64,000 bases of DNA from Blastococcus tunisiensis. GTDB taxonomy: Bacteria > Actinomycetota > Actinomycetes > Mycobacteriales > Geodermatophilaceae. The DNA is taken from the NCBI RefSeq assembly GCF_900112815.1, contig NZ_FOND01000016.1:1-64000 (forward strand), given 5' to 3'. Below the pieces are notes generated by a model that was not told the DNA's origin, made no database searches, and worked only from the letters and a program-made list of their open reading frames with translations. This document shows, piece after piece, positions 52,717 to 63,358 of the stretch (positions within the stretch are counted from its first letter, which is position 1; every line of letters starts with the position of its first letter). The position numbers were made by a program, and so were the translations under genes.

Positions 52717-53485
52717 CCCCTCCCAGCAGTCTCGGCGCGCCTCGGCCCGGCAGCGGATCGAGAACCGCCGCGCTGCCGAGGCCGCGGCGCGGGCGGCCGC
52801 CGAGCGGCGCCGGCGCACGGTGATCGGCGGCGTCGTGGCCGGGGTCGTCCTGGTCGTGGCGCTCGTCGTCGTCATCGTCGTCCAGATGCAGCGGACGGCC
52901 ACGTCGGACGCGGCCGCGGTGCCGGCCGACACCGCGGCCGACGGCACCGTGGTGGAGGTGGGGGCGGACGACGGGGCCGTCCCGGTCGACATCTGGGCGG
53001 ACTTCCAGTGCCCCGCGTGCCAGCGGTTCCACCAGGTGAACGGCGAGACCCTCGAGCAGCTGGCCGACGAGGGAACGCTGCAGCTGAGGTACCACCCGAT
53101 CGCCATCCTCGACCGGTACTCCACCGACGCGTACTCGACCCGGTCGCTCAACGCGGCCGGCGTCGTCGTCGACGCGGCCGGTCCTGAGGCGTTCGCCGAG
53201 TTCACTGACCTGCTGTACGCCAACCAGCCCCCCGAGGGAGGCGCTGGGCTGTCCGACGACGAGCTGATCGAGCTCGCGGCGCAGGCCGGTGCCACCGGGG
53301 ACGAGGTCGAGGCGGGCATCCGCGACCTGGTCTTCGAGGACTGGACGGCCCGGATCACCGAGGAGGCCAGCCGGCAGGGCGTGACCTCCACCCCGACGGT
53401 GCTCGTCGACGGCGAGCCGCTGGACCTGCGGCAGGCGACGCCCGCGACCATCACCGCCCTCGTGGAGGCCGCGGCGCCGGAGTGA
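52706..53485 (+). CDS. Membrane-anchored DsbA-like thioredoxin-fold protein
   Basis: 259 aa. Basic N-terminus, one membrane helix (VIGGVVAGVVLVVALVVVIV, ~38-58), then a thioredoxin fold with redox motif C102-PA-C105 (FQCPACQRFH) and cis-proline in TSTPTVLVDG. Inserted helical domain between. It is an exported oxidoreductase or thiol-transfer protein, coupled to the MauE-like gene, which could reoxidise it. ATG 52706 lies within the end of the previous gene. Confidence 0.88.
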   Translation: MPASPSQQSRRASARQRIENRRAAEAAARAAAERRRRTVIGGVVAGVVLVVALVVVIVVQMQRTATSDAAAVPADTAADGTVVEVGADDGAVPVDIWADFQCPACQRFHQVNGETLEQLADEGTLQLRYHPIAILDRYSTDAYSTRSLNAAGVVVDAAGPEAFAEFTDLLYANQPPEGGAGLSDDELIELAAQAGATGDEVEAGIRDLVFEDWTARITEEASRQGVTSTPTVLVDGEPLDLRQATPATITALVEAAAPE

Positions 53486-53529
53486 GCCGGACGCCGCCAG
53501 CCGCGCGGTCGACAGGGAGACTGGGGGAC

Positions 53530-53877
53530 ATGTCGACAGCCGCGCTCGTCCGCACCCGGTTCCCCTCCGCCGTCCTCGTCGCCGTCGGCCTCGCCGCGGG
53601 CTTCGGCATCGCCCAGGGCACCGGGATCCGCGCGCTCGGCGGGGCGGTCTTCGCCGCGGCCGGGCTGGCAGCCGGGGTCCTCTGGCTCCGGCGGCGCGGC
53701 CCGGCCACCGCCGTCGCCCTCGCCGCCCTCTACGTCGGCGCCTTCGTGCTGGCCCACGTCCTGGCCATCGGCGTGGGGATGTCGGCCTGGCTGGCGGTGA
53801 GCCTGGTCACCCTCGCCGCCGCGGGAGTGACGTTCGGGGTGGCCGACACCGCTCGTCCGGGAGGTCCGGTCGCCTGA
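53530..53877 (+). CDS. Small four-helix membrane protein
   Basis: 115 aa with four hydrophobic segments (PSAVLVAVGLAAGFGIAQG; ALGGAVFAAAGLAAGVLWL; AVALAALYVGAFVLAHVLAI; WLAVSLVTLAAAGVTFGV). No family recognised. It sits between dsbA-like and typA genes, probably co-transcribed with the former (44-bp gap). Confidence 0.7.
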   Translation: MSTAALVRTRFPSAVLVAVGLAAGFGIAQGTGIRALGGAVFAAAGLAAGVLWLRRRGPATAVALAALYVGAFVLAHVLAIGVGMSAWLAVSLVTLAAAGVTFGVADTARPGGPVA

Positions 53878-53975
53878 GCGACTACAGTGGGAAGGTCGCC
53901 GGGCCGGCGGCCGTTACAGCGATGTCGGTGCGAGAGCGCGCCGGATCCCCGAATTCTCCTGAGGTGCCCTCCCGC

Positions 53976-55868
<1,893 letters not shown>

Positions 55869-55908
55869 TCCACCCGTCCCCGGGAAGCCCCGCCCGGTGT
55901 CGGCGCGA

Positions 55909-55948
55909 CGCTCTGCCCCCGAGTGCACCCGCACTCGGGGGCAGAGCG
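55909..55948. terminator. 18-bp perfect terminator hairpin after typA
   Basis: CGCTCTGCCCCCGAGTGC and its complement flank the 4-nt loop ACCC between the typA stop and the convergent SnoaL-like gene stop. Confidence 0.9.
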
Positions 55949-55995
55949 CTCTAGGGACAGGGTGCTGTCGGGCCCCCACGGTCTCCGGGCCGGGT

Positions 55996-56364
55996 TCAGC
56001 CCGGGCGGGTCCCCGCGGGAGGCGTCCGGGCGACGTCCGTCCAGACCTCGGTCATCTCCGAGATCCGTCCGGAACGGGCGGTGACGAAGGTCGCCACTTC
56101 GAAGTGGACCAGCTCGCCCTCCACGTGCCCGGTGACCCCGCAGCGGGCAGCGGCTCGGTCATCGGTGCCGACCAGGTCGTGGATGACCATGTGGTCGAAC
56201 CCCGGGTACTCGGCGTTGAGGCGCACCCACGACTCACGGTCGAACGTCTCGCTCGTGTGCACGTATCGGCACTCGAAGTCCTCGTGGAGCAGGGGGGTCA
56301 GGTCCGTCCACCGACGATCGTCGATGAGGCGGCACAGACGGGCCAGCAGGGCGGGGGCGTCCAT
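55996..56364 (-). CDS. SnoaL/NTF2-like protein
   Basis: 122 aa: LCRLIDDRRWTDLTPLLHEDFECRYVHTSETFDRESWVRLNAEYPG ... VATFVTARSGRISEMTEVWTD is the cone-shaped alpha+beta NTF2 fold used by SnoaL cyclases and many small ligand-binding proteins. No catalytic residues can be named. ATG 56364 follows GAGGAT by 6 nt. Confidence 0.8.
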   Translation of the reverse strand: MDAPALLARLCRLIDDRRWTDLTPLLHEDFECRYVHTSETFDRESWVRLNAEYPGFDHMVIHDLVGTDDRAAARCGVTGHVEGELVHFEVATFVTARSGRISEMTEVWTDVARTPPAGTRPG

Positions 56365-56554
56365 CACCGGATCCTCGCAGGCGGTGACGACGAGAACGGC
56401 GTGGCCGGTCAGGCACGGCTGGTGACGACCGGCCGGAGGAGCCCGGCGCGCCGGCCCCACCCTCCCCACGGCGCCCGCCCTGCCCCGCCTACGTTCTCCT
56501 CGGGGTCATGGGTCATGACCCCGGGCGACGAGTGCACGAGAGGCGGCCGCACGC

Positions 56555-57049
56555 ATGACGACGATCACCCGAACGGCTCCGGCGGAGAACCACTTCCGGG
56601 GCGGGATCGACGTCCGGGTGAGTCTGCGGGACAACGCCGGTGACGGGGCCTCGGCGTTCGACGGCGGTTGGTTCCCGCGGAGCCGGGACCTCGCCGTCGA
56701 GCTGCCCGAGCTGATCGCCGAGCTGGACCGGCGTGGCCTCCGGGTCGAGCGGTTCACCTACGCCCTGGACGCCTGGTCCCCGGTGGCGCGCAAGATCGAG
56801 GTGCAGGGCCGCGTGGTGCGCACCGGCGGTTTCCGCAGCATGGACGCCGGCGTCGTCTGCCTGACCTGGGCCGGCGGCACCCGGCGGGCCGACCTCCTGG
56901 TGGTGCCCCCGGAGACCGACGTCCTGACCGGTGCCCGGGCGCTGCGGCTGTGCACCCGGCGGGGGCTGCCGGGCTCCCCGCAGATGGTGCTGGCCGCGGC
57001 CCGCTCCACGCCGCTGCCCCAGGTCCCCGAGTACCGCCGGGCGGTCTGA
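56555..57049 (+). CDS. DUF5994-like protein
   Basis: 164 aa. ASAFDGGWFPRSRDLAVELPELIAELDRRGLRVERFTYALDAW is characteristic of actinobacterial DUF5994 proteins (unknown function), and the C-terminus LCTRRGLPGSPQMVLAAA fits. No membrane or signal segment. Start ATG 56555 in MTTITRTAP. Confidence 0.8.
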   Translation: MTTITRTAPAENHFRGGIDVRVSLRDNAGDGASAFDGGWFPRSRDLAVELPELIAELDRRGLRVERFTYALDAWSPVARKIEVQGRVVRTGGFRSMDAGVVCLTWAGGTRRADLLVVPPETDVLTGARALRLCTRRGLPGSPQMVLAAARSTPLPQVPEYRRAV

Positions 57050-57056
57050 CGAAGGA

Positions 57057-57109
57057 CCCTCCTGCCCCCCATTCCTCGCTGACGCTCGGGATGGGCCCCT
57101 GCAGGAGGG
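57057..57109 (+). repeat. Intergenic hairpin, copy B of the element seen at 30834
   Basis: CCCTCCTGC (57057-57065) pairs with GCAGGAGGG (57101-57109). The interior has the same plan as copy A: a C-run, an inner stem, a short CTCGC/ACGCTCG centre, then GGG-CCCTGCAGG. Likely terminator for DUF5994. Confidence 0.55.
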
Positions 57110-57188
57110 CCGTTCCAGCACCTCACCTGCCTTACGCCGGGCGCGAACCGGCTGGACGGTGGGGGAGCGGCTCGGCTGGAGTGGGCCC

Positions 57189-58172
57189 ATGCGACTCCTC
57201 GTGCTCGGCGGCACCCGGTTCCTCGGCCGGCACGTGGCGACGGCGGCGCTCGACCGCGGGCACGACGTGGCCACCTTCACCCGAGGGATCTCGGGGGAGC
57301 CGCCCGCGGGCGTCCGGGCGCTGCGCGGGAACCGGGACGACCCCGACGCCCTGCCGGCGGCGCTGCGGGGCTGGTCGCCCGAGCTCGTCGTCGACACCTC
57401 GTGCCGCACGCGGGCCGCGGCACGCCACGCCGCTGCGGCGCTCGGCGGCGTGCACGGCTACGCCTTCGTGAGCAGCCTCAACGCCTACCGCACCTGGCCA
57501 CCCGGTCCGATCGGCCCGGAGGACGACGAGCCGACGTGGGAGTCCGACGACGACGAGTACGGGCCGAACAAGGCGTTCGCGGAGCGGGTGATCGGGTCGG
57601 CCGTCGGCGCGGGTTTCCTGACCGCCCGGGCCGGCCTGATCCTCGGGCCCTACGACTACGTGTACCGGCTCGGCTGGTGGCTGGACCGGATCGCCCGGGG
57701 TGGACCGGTCGTCGTCCCCGCGGAGGGCTTCGACCAGCCCATCGCCGTCGTCGACGCCCGGGACCTCGCCGGATGGCTGGTCGAGATGGCCGAGCGGGGC
57801 CGTGCGGGGGCGGTGAACGCCACCGGGCCGGCCGGCATGGCGACGCTCGGCGGCCTGCTCGAGACCTGCCGCGAGGTCACCGGCGGCGATGCCGACTGGG
57901 TGCCGGTGCCGGAGGCGGACCTCCTGGCGGCCGGGGTCGAGCCGTGGATCCACCTGCCCCTGTGGCTGCCCGCCGAGACCGCGCGCACCGCCTGGGACGT
58001 CGACACGACCAGGGCACGGGACCTGGGGCTGCCCGCCCGGCCCCTGGTCGAGACGGTCCGGGACACCTGGGTGTGGCAGCAGACCGACCGGCGGCCGTTC
58101 GACTCCCCGAACGGGCTGCCGCGACCGGGTCTCCCCGCCGCCCTGGAGGCCACCCTCCTGCCCCCGCCATGA
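57189..58172 (+). CDS. NAD-dependent epimerase/reductase-like protein
   Basis: 327 aa extended SDR: LLVLGGTRFLGRHVATAAL (Rossmann, residues 3-21), then VSSLNAYRTWP in place of the usual SSxxxYG and YGPNKAFAERVI (the YxxxK equivalent, ~120-130), GPYDYVYRLGWWLDRI. Actinobacterial relatives are annotated as epimerases or reductases with unknown substrates. Its stop overlaps repeat copy 2 at 58171. Confidence 0.82.
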   Translation: MRLLVLGGTRFLGRHVATAALDRGHDVATFTRGISGEPPAGVRALRGNRDDPDALPAALRGWSPELVVDTSCRTRAAARHAAAALGGVHGYAFVSSLNAYRTWPPGPIGPEDDEPTWESDDDEYGPNKAFAERVIGSAVGAGFLTARAGLILGPYDYVYRLGWWLDRIARGGPVVVPAEGFDQPIAVVDARDLAGWLVEMAERGRAGAVNATGPAGMATLGGLLETCREVTGGDADWVPVPEADLLAAGVEPWIHLPLWLPAETARTAWDVDTTRARDLGLPARPLVETVRDTWVWQQTDRRPFDSPNGLPRPGLPAALEATLLPPP

Positions 58173-58256
58173 TCAGCGTCCCTGATCATGCGGCGTCCTC
58201 CCTCACCGCAGAACGTGAGGGAGGACGCCCGATGATCAGGTGACCTGATCCCGGCG
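58171..58256. repeat. Three-hairpin intergenic repeat, copy 2
   Basis: Left hairpin GATCAG/CTGATC, central 14-bp perfect stem 58193-58206/58215-58228, right hairpin 58234-58250 (GATCAGG-TGA-CCTGATC). Differences from copy 1 largely preserve pairing. It separates the convergent epimerase and TauE genes. Confidence 0.85.
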
Positions 58257-58292
58257 GGGCGGGGCGGGGCGGGGCCTGGGCCCGGGGTGGGG

Positions 58293-59297
58293 TCAGTCGC
58301 GGGGGGCGCTGGGGCGGCCGGCGGGGACGTGGGCCCCCGCGTCGGCCTCCTCGCTCAGGTCCGCGACGACGTTGCGCTCGGCCGCCGCGGTGCGCCGTGC
58401 CTCGGCGGCGACGGCGTCCGCGGACTCGACCGCCCGGTCCTTGCGGTACTGGCGGAAGGAGTGCACGACGGCGGCCACCCAGACGACGGCCAGCAGCGCG
58501 AGGACGACGGCGCGGACGCTGCCCCCGGCCTCGACCCAGTCGCTGGAGAGCAGCGTCCGGGTGTTGGTCAGCACGATGACGCCGCCGACGAGCGAGCCGA
58601 GCATGCGCGGGGGGATGTGCCGGACCAGCCAGGCGGCGATCGGCGCGGCGACGAGGCCGCCGCCGAGCAGACCGGCCACCCACAGCGGGTCGATGCCCTG
58701 GGAGCCCAGCGCGACGAGGAAGCCGAGGCTGGCGGCGAGCGCCACCAGGAACTCGGAGGTGTCGATCGAGCCGATGACCTTGCGCGGTTCCATCCGCCCG
58801 CTGGCCAGCAGGGCCGGGGTGCCGACCGGTCCCCAGCCGCCCCCGCCGGTGGCGTCGACGAACCCGGCGACCAGGCCCAGCGGGCCGAGGAAGCGCTTGC
58901 GGACCGGCTTGCCCAGGTTGCGCCGGTCGAGGCCACGAAGGGTGAAGCGGGCGAGCAGGTAGACCCCGAGCGACACCAGGATCAGGGACATGACCGGCGC
59001 CGCGATCTCCGTGGAGAGGCTCGACAGGAACGTCGCGCCGGCGAAGGCGCCCACCGCCCCCGGGACGCCGACCTTGGCGACGACCTTCCAGTCGACGTTG
59101 CCGAACTTCCAGTGCGCGACGCCCGAGGCGAGCGTCGTGCCGATCTCGGCGAGGTGGATCGTGGCCGAGGCCATGGCCGGGTTGGTGCCGATCGCCAGCA
59201 GCAGGGTGGTCGAGGTGACGCCGTAGGCCATGCCGAGGCTGCCGTCCACCAGCTGCGCGCCGAAGCCGACCAGGGCGAGCAGGACGAGGGTCTTCAC
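58293..59297 (-). CDS. TauE/SafE-family sulfur/anion permease
   Basis: 334 aa with about eight membrane helices. LVGFGAQLVDGSLGMAYGVTSTTLLLAIG and GLVAGFVDATGGGGWGPVGTPALLAS are the two TauE signature repeats. The family exports or imports sulfite, sulfoacetate or related anions. The C-terminal ~50 residues are hydrophilic and charged. Upstream lies a Cys-containing leader peptide, a strong sign of sulfur-responsive control. GTG 59297. Confidence 0.9.
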   Translation of the reverse strand: MKTLVLLALVGFGAQLVDGSLGMAYGVTSTTLLLAIGTNPAMASATIHLAEIGTTLASGVAHWKFGNVDWKVVAKVGVPGAVGAFAGATFLSSLSTEIAAPVMSLILVSLGVYLLARFTLRGLDRRNLGKPVRKRFLGPLGLVAGFVDATGGGGWGPVGTPALLASGRMEPRKVIGSIDTSEFLVALAASLGFLVALGSQGIDPLWVAGLLGGGLVAAPIAAWLVRHIPPRMLGSLVGGVIVLTNTRTLLSSDWVEAGGSVRAVVLALLAVVWVAAVVHSFRQYRKDRAVESADAVAAEARRTAAAERNVVADLSEEADAGAHVPAGRPSAPRD

Positions 59298-59392
59298 GGG
59301 GGGCTGACTCCGAGTCTCAGGGACCGCGGGCGCGCGCGGGCACGGCGGCGCTCAGCGGGAGAACGAGGGGGTGCGCGGGAGGGCGCGGAAGG

Positions 59393-59479
59393 TCAGCGGC
59401 CCGGACAGGCTGCGGTGCAGACACGCAGCAGGTCGACGTGGCGGCGGCTCACGAGGAGCAGCGCGGTCGACCGGGTCAC
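59393..59479 (-). CDS. Cysteine-containing leader peptide upstream of tauE-like gene
   Basis: GTG 59479 starts a 28-aa peptide with SRRHVDLLRVCTAACPGR at its end. The SRRHVDL(L)R core followed by cysteine codons is the pattern of actinobacterial leader peptides found upstream of sulfur-metabolism genes, where ribosome stalling at Cys codons controls downstream expression. A -10-like TAGACAT lies about 6 nt upstream, so it is leaderless. The tauE-like start follows 95 nt after its stop. Confidence 0.8.
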   Translation of the reverse strand: MTRSTALLLVSRRHVDLLRVCTAACPGR

Positions 59480-59506
59480 GGCGCTATGTCTACCAGATCG
59501 ATGAAC

Positions 59507-60949
59507 TTAGGTGCCAACGGAGGGTGGCCGGTCCGCCGAGGTGTCGAGGACGTCGTTGCGGATGGTCGCCCAGGCCACCGTGCCGCCGACGGCGAACAGC
59601 GCCGCGCAGACGAGCAGCGCGGCCCGGAAGCCGCCGGTGAAGGCGGCCGGATCGGTGTAGTCGTCGCCCCCGAGGCCCACGAGCACCGGCAGGGCGGCGA
59701 CGGCGAGCAGCTGGGCGGCCCGGGCGACGGCGTTGTTGACGCCGCTGGCGATCCCGGCCATGGCGTCGGGGGCCGCGGCCAGCACCGTCGCCGTCAGCGG
59801 GGCCACCGTGATCGCCATCCCCAGCCCCTGCAGCAGCGAGCCGGGCAGCACCTCCACCACGTACGGCCCGCTGCCGTCCACGCCGGACAGCCACAGCGTG
59901 CCGGCGGCGACGACCAGCGGGCCGACCGTCATCGGCAGCCGCGGGCCGATCCGCTGCGCCAGGGCGCCGAACCGCGGGGCGAGCAGTGTGATGACCAGGA
60001 TCGTCGGGAGCATCGCCGCGCCCGCCCCCGTGGCGTCGTAGCCGAGCACGGTCTGCAGCTGGAGCACGAGGAACAGCCCGCTGCCGCCCAGGGCGCCGTA
60101 CACGGCGAGCGTGGCCGCGTTGGCGCCGGTGAACTGCCGGTCGCGGAAGAGGCGCGGCGGCAGCATCGGATCGGTGGCCCGCTGCTCGCGGACGACGAAT
60201 CCGGCGCCGGCGGCGACGCCGACCGCGGCGGAGGCGAGGACGTCGGCCCCCGCCGGCTGCTCGCCCGCGCTGATGAGCGCGTACGTCAGACCGCCCAGGG
60301 CCAGGGCGCCCAGTGCGGCACCGGCGTAGTCGAACCGCCCGTGGTGGCGTGGGTCGCGGCTCTCCGGCACGTGCCGTCCGGCGACGGCGACGATGACGAC
60401 GGCCAGTGGGACGTTGATCAGGAAGACCAGCCGCCAGTTCACCGCGTCGACCAGCACGCCGCCGAGGAACGGCCCGATCAGCCCGGCGATACCGCCCAGC
60501 GCCGTCCAGAGGCCGATCGCCCGCGCGCGGTCCACGGGCCGGAAGGAGGACTGGATCAGTGCCAGGCTGCCGGGGGTGAGGAGCGCGCCGCCGATGCCCT
60601 GCAGCGCCCGGGCCGCGACCAGCTGCACGGTGTCCTGGGCCAGCCCGCAGAGCAGCGAGGCGGCGGCGAACCACACCACTCCGATCAGGAAGACGCGGCG
60701 CCGTCCGTACCGGTCGCCGAGGGAACCGCCGAGCAGGATCAGCGCCGCGAGCGTGAGCGTGTAGGCGGTGACGGTCCACTGCAGCCCGGACAGCGAGGCG
60801 CCGAACTCCGCCCCGATGGCCGGCAGGGCGACCTGCACGGCCGTGGCGTCGAGGAAGGCCATGCCCGAGGCGAGGACCGCGACGGTGACCAGCCAGCGGC
60901 CCGGGGCCGTGCCCAGGGCGACCGGCGCCCCGCTCCGGCCCTCGGTCAC
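59507..60949 (-). CDS. MFS drug-efflux transporter (DHA2/EmrB type)
   Basis: 480 aa, about 14 helices. FLDATAVQVALPAIGAEFGAS (helix 1 motif D), GSLGDRYGRRRVFLIG (motif A), ARALQGIGGALLTPGSLALI and ALGGIAGLIGPFLGGVLVDAVNWRLVFLINVPL (motif C) define the 14-TM DHA2 class of proton-driven exporters. GTG 60949 is 2 nt after the stop of the phosphate transporter, so it is cotranscribed with it, an unusual pairing. Confidence 0.9.
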   Translation of the reverse strand: MTEGRSGAPVALGTAPGRWLVTVAVLASGMAFLDATAVQVALPAIGAEFGASLSGLQWTVTAYTLTLAALILLGGSLGDRYGRRRVFLIGVVWFAAASLLCGLAQDTVQLVAARALQGIGGALLTPGSLALIQSSFRPVDRARAIGLWTALGGIAGLIGPFLGGVLVDAVNWRLVFLINVPLAVVIVAVAGRHVPESRDPRHHGRFDYAGAALGALALGGLTYALISAGEQPAGADVLASAAVGVAAGAGFVVREQRATDPMLPPRLFRDRQFTGANAATLAVYGALGGSGLFLVLQLQTVLGYDATGAGAAMLPTILVITLLAPRFGALAQRIGPRLPMTVGPLVVAAGTLWLSGVDGSGPYVVEVLPGSLLQGLGMAITVAPLTATVLAAAPDAMAGIASGVNNAVARAAQLLAVAALPVLVGLGGDDYTDPAAFTGGFRAALLVCAALFAVGGTVAWATIRNDVLDTSADRPPSVGT

Positions 60950-60951
60950 GG

Positions 60952-61953
60952 TCAGCCGACGGCGAGTTCGGTGAGGAAGAAGGCGACGGCGGCGACCGCG
61001 GCGGCCGCGGGCAGGGTCACCACCCAGGCCACGACGATGTTTCCCGCGACGCCCCAGCGGACGGCCGACAGCCGCCGGGTGGAGCCCACGCCCATGATCG
61101 AGGTGGTGGTGATGTGCGTGGTGGACACGGGCACGGCGAAGACGGTAGCGGTGGTGACCATGACGCTGGAGGCCACCGTCTGCGCGGCGAACCCGCCGGT
61201 GGGGGTGAGCTGGATGATCCGCCGGCCCATGGTCCGCATGATCCGGAACCCGCCCGCGTACGTGCCGGCGCTGATCGCCCCGGCCGCGGCGAGCACCACC
61301 CAGAAGGGCACCTCGAAGGTGTCGATCTCGCCCGCGGTGAACAGCGCCAGGGTGATGATGCCCATCGTCTTCTGGGCGTCCTGCATGCCGTGGCCCAGCG
61401 CCATGGTGGCGGAGCTGACGATCTGGGCGTAGCGGAAGTTGCGGTTGGCCTTGGACACGTGCGCCCGCCGGAAGGTCCACAGCAGCGCCAGCATGAACAG
61501 GTAGCCGAGGCCGAAGCCGACCAGCGGCGAGACGATCATCGGGACGATGACCTTCTCGAGGACGCCGACCCACTGGACCGAGTGCGCCGCCGCGAGCGCG
61601 GCGCCCACCAGGCCGCCGATCAGCGCGTGGGAGGACGAGGACGGCAGCCCGTACCACCAGGTGATCAGGTTCCAGGTGATCGCCCCGATCAGGGCCGCGA
61701 AGACGATCTCCAGCCCGTTGTTCCCCTCGGGCGGGTCGATGATCCCCGCGCCCACCGTCTTGGCGACCTCGGTGGACAGCAGCGCCCCGACCAGGTTCAT
61801 GACGGCGGCCAGGGCGAGGGCCACGCGCGGGGTGAGCGCCTTGGTGGAGACGGCGACCGCGATGGCGTTCGCGGCGTCGTGGAAGCCGTTGGTGTAGTCG
61901 AACGCCAGGGCGACCAGGACGATGACGACCAGACCGACGAAGGCGGCGTCCAT
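60952..61953 (-). CDS. PiT-family inorganic phosphate transporter
   Basis: 333 aa with 8-10 helices. FDYTNGFHDAANAIAVAVSTKALTPR (the GFHDAAN signature, N-terminal repeat) and its second copy region MALGHGMQDAQKTMGIITLAL, plus PVSTTHITTTSIMGVGST, identify PiT. Imports metal-phosphate with protons or Na+. Directly downstream of its DUF47 partner (33 bp). Confidence 0.93.
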   Translation of the reverse strand: MDAAFVGLVVIVLVALAFDYTNGFHDAANAIAVAVSTKALTPRVALALAAVMNLVGALLSTEVAKTVGAGIIDPPEGNNGLEIVFAALIGAITWNLITWWYGLPSSSSHALIGGLVGAALAAAHSVQWVGVLEKVIVPMIVSPLVGFGLGYLFMLALLWTFRRAHVSKANRNFRYAQIVSSATMALGHGMQDAQKTMGIITLALFTAGEIDTFEVPFWVVLAAAGAISAGTYAGGFRIMRTMGRRIIQLTPTGGFAAQTVASSVMVTTATVFAVPVSTTHITTTSIMGVGSTRRLSAVRWGVAGNIVVAWVVTLPAAAAVAAVAFFLTELAVG

Positions 61954-61986
61954 CAGCAGCGGCCCATCAGCAGAGGTCCATCGGGC

Positions 61987-62604
61987 TCAGGACTCCTTGA
62001 CGGCGATCGTCTCGACCACGTTGGCGAGGTGCTCGAACGCGTCGGCCGCCTCCTCCAGCTGGTCGGCGACCTCCTTGAGCTTGAGGATCTCCAGGGCGTC
62101 GAACTCGCCGCTGTAGAGCCGGGAGAGCAGCCGGCGGTAGAGCTTGTCGGCCTCGTTCTCGATCCGGTTGACCTCGATCCAGTAGTCGGAGAGGTCACTG
62201 AGCGTGCGCAGGCGGGGCATCGCCTCGGCGGTGGTCTGCGCGGCCCGCTGCAGCAGGGCGACCTGCTGGCTCATCTCGGCCGGCAGGGTGCCCAGGCCGG
62301 TGAGGATGACCAGGTCGGCGGCGGCCTCGACGTAGTCCATGACGTCGTCGAGGTTGCTGGCGAGGGCGTAGATGTCCTCGCGGTCGAACGGCGTCACGAA
62401 GCTGGTGTTGAGCTGCCGGAAGATCGCGTGGGTGGTCTGGTCGGCCGCGTGCTCGAGGTCGCGCAGCTGCTCGGCGAGCTCCGCGCGCCGGGCGTGGTCG
62501 TGGACGAACTCGCTCAGGACGTCGGTGGCTGCCACCAGGTTCTCCGCGGAGGCGGTGAACAGCGGATAGAAGCTCGAGTCCTTGGGGGTCAGGCTGAAGG
62601 GCAC
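61987..62604 (-). CDS. DUF47 (PhoU-like) partner of PiT
   Basis: 205 aa, all helical: FTASAENLVAATDVLSEFVHDHARRAELAEQLRDLEHAADQTTHAIFRQLN, PFDREDIYALASNLDDVMDYVEAAADL. The E/DxxxD metal-binding helices of PhoU-like proteins are visible. DUF47 genes are nearly always next to PiT and modulate it. GTG 62604 has GGAG 7 nt upstream. Confidence 0.9.
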   Translation of the reverse strand: MPFSLTPKDSSFYPLFTASAENLVAATDVLSEFVHDHARRAELAEQLRDLEHAADQTTHAIFRQLNTSFVTPFDREDIYALASNLDDVMDYVEAAADLVILTGLGTLPAEMSQQVALLQRAAQTTAEAMPRLRTLSDLSDYWIEVNRIENEADKLYRRLLSRLYSGEFDALEILKLKEVADQLEEAADAFEHLANVVETIAVKES

Positions 62605-62711
62605 GCGTCGGCTCCGTATCGGGAGGGGGGACGGACGGCGTCGTCCGGACGACGGCGCACGGCCGTCCGGCAGCATAGGTGGCGGCGGGGGAGGGCCGCG
62701 GCGGCGACGCC

Positions 62712-63275
62712 TCAGGCGTGAGCCGCGTCTCCCCCCGCGTCGTCCAGGTCCACTCCACCGAGGGACTCGACCAGGTCGGCCCGGGCCCGGGCGACCCGCG
62801 AGCGGATCGTCCCGACCGGGCAGCCGGCCACGTCGGCGGCCTCCGCGTAGGACAGCCCCAGCAGCTGGGTGAGCACGAACGCCTCGCGGCGGTCGCGATC
62901 GAGGCGGGCCAGCAGGTCGGTCACCGCGACGCCCTCGGCCACCGGGTCGCCGGCCGGCCCGCGGCCGAGCGACTCCAGCTCCGCGTCGTCCCGGACGAGC
63001 GCGACCCACCGCCGGCGGCGGGAGCGGATGGCGTCGGCGCACACCCGGCGGGCGATGGACAGCAGCCAGGTCCGCACCGAGGAGCGGTGCTGGAACCGGT
63101 GCAGCGACCCGAACGCCCGCAGGTAGGTCTCCTGGGTGAGGTCGTCGGCGCTCTGCCCGTCGCCGAGGGCGGCGCACAGCCGCCAGACGTCGGACTGGGT
63201 GGCGCGCACCAGCGCCGCCGCGGCCAGGGGGTCACCCCCGGCGGCGTCGGCCGCGATGCGCTCCAGCTCGTCCAT
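62712..63275 (-). CDS. ECF-type RNA polymerase sigma factor
   Basis: 187 aa. Sigma region 2 (VWRLCAALGDGQSADDLTQETYLRAFGSLHRFQHRSSVRTWLLSIARR, ~30-78) and region 4 (DRREAFVLTQLLGLSYAEAADVAGCPVGTIRSRVARARADLVE, ~130-173) are complete, as in SigC/ECF19-like factors. Divergent from its membrane zf-HC2 partner. Two cysteines lie in region 2 and region 4. It probably drives its own promoter region. Confidence 0.92.
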   Translation of the reverse strand: MDELERIAADAAGGDPLAAAALVRATQSDVWRLCAALGDGQSADDLTQETYLRAFGSLHRFQHRSSVRTWLLSIARRVCADAIRSRRRRWVALVRDDAELESLGRGPAGDPVAEGVAVTDLLARLDRDRREAFVLTQLLGLSYAEAADVAGCPVGTIRSRVARARADLVESLGGVDLDDAGGDAAHA

Positions 63276-63323
63276 GCCCTGTCTTCGTCCCGGGACGCCG
63301 CGGAGAGAAAGTCGTCCGCGGCG

Positions 63324-63350
63324 GGAACCGTGCGGGTTCCACCTCCGACT
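63324..63350 (+). promoter_or_regulatory. Candidate ECF promoter before the zf-HC2 gene
   Basis: GGAACC (63324-63329), 16 nt, CGACT (63346-63350), with ATG 63359 eight nt further. GGAAC-N16-17-CGTC-like is the usual ECF architecture, so the sigma factor may transcribe its anti-sigma gene. GGAACC also appears inverted (GGTTCC at 63335-63340). Confidence 0.6.
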
Positions 63351-63358
63351 AATGAACC

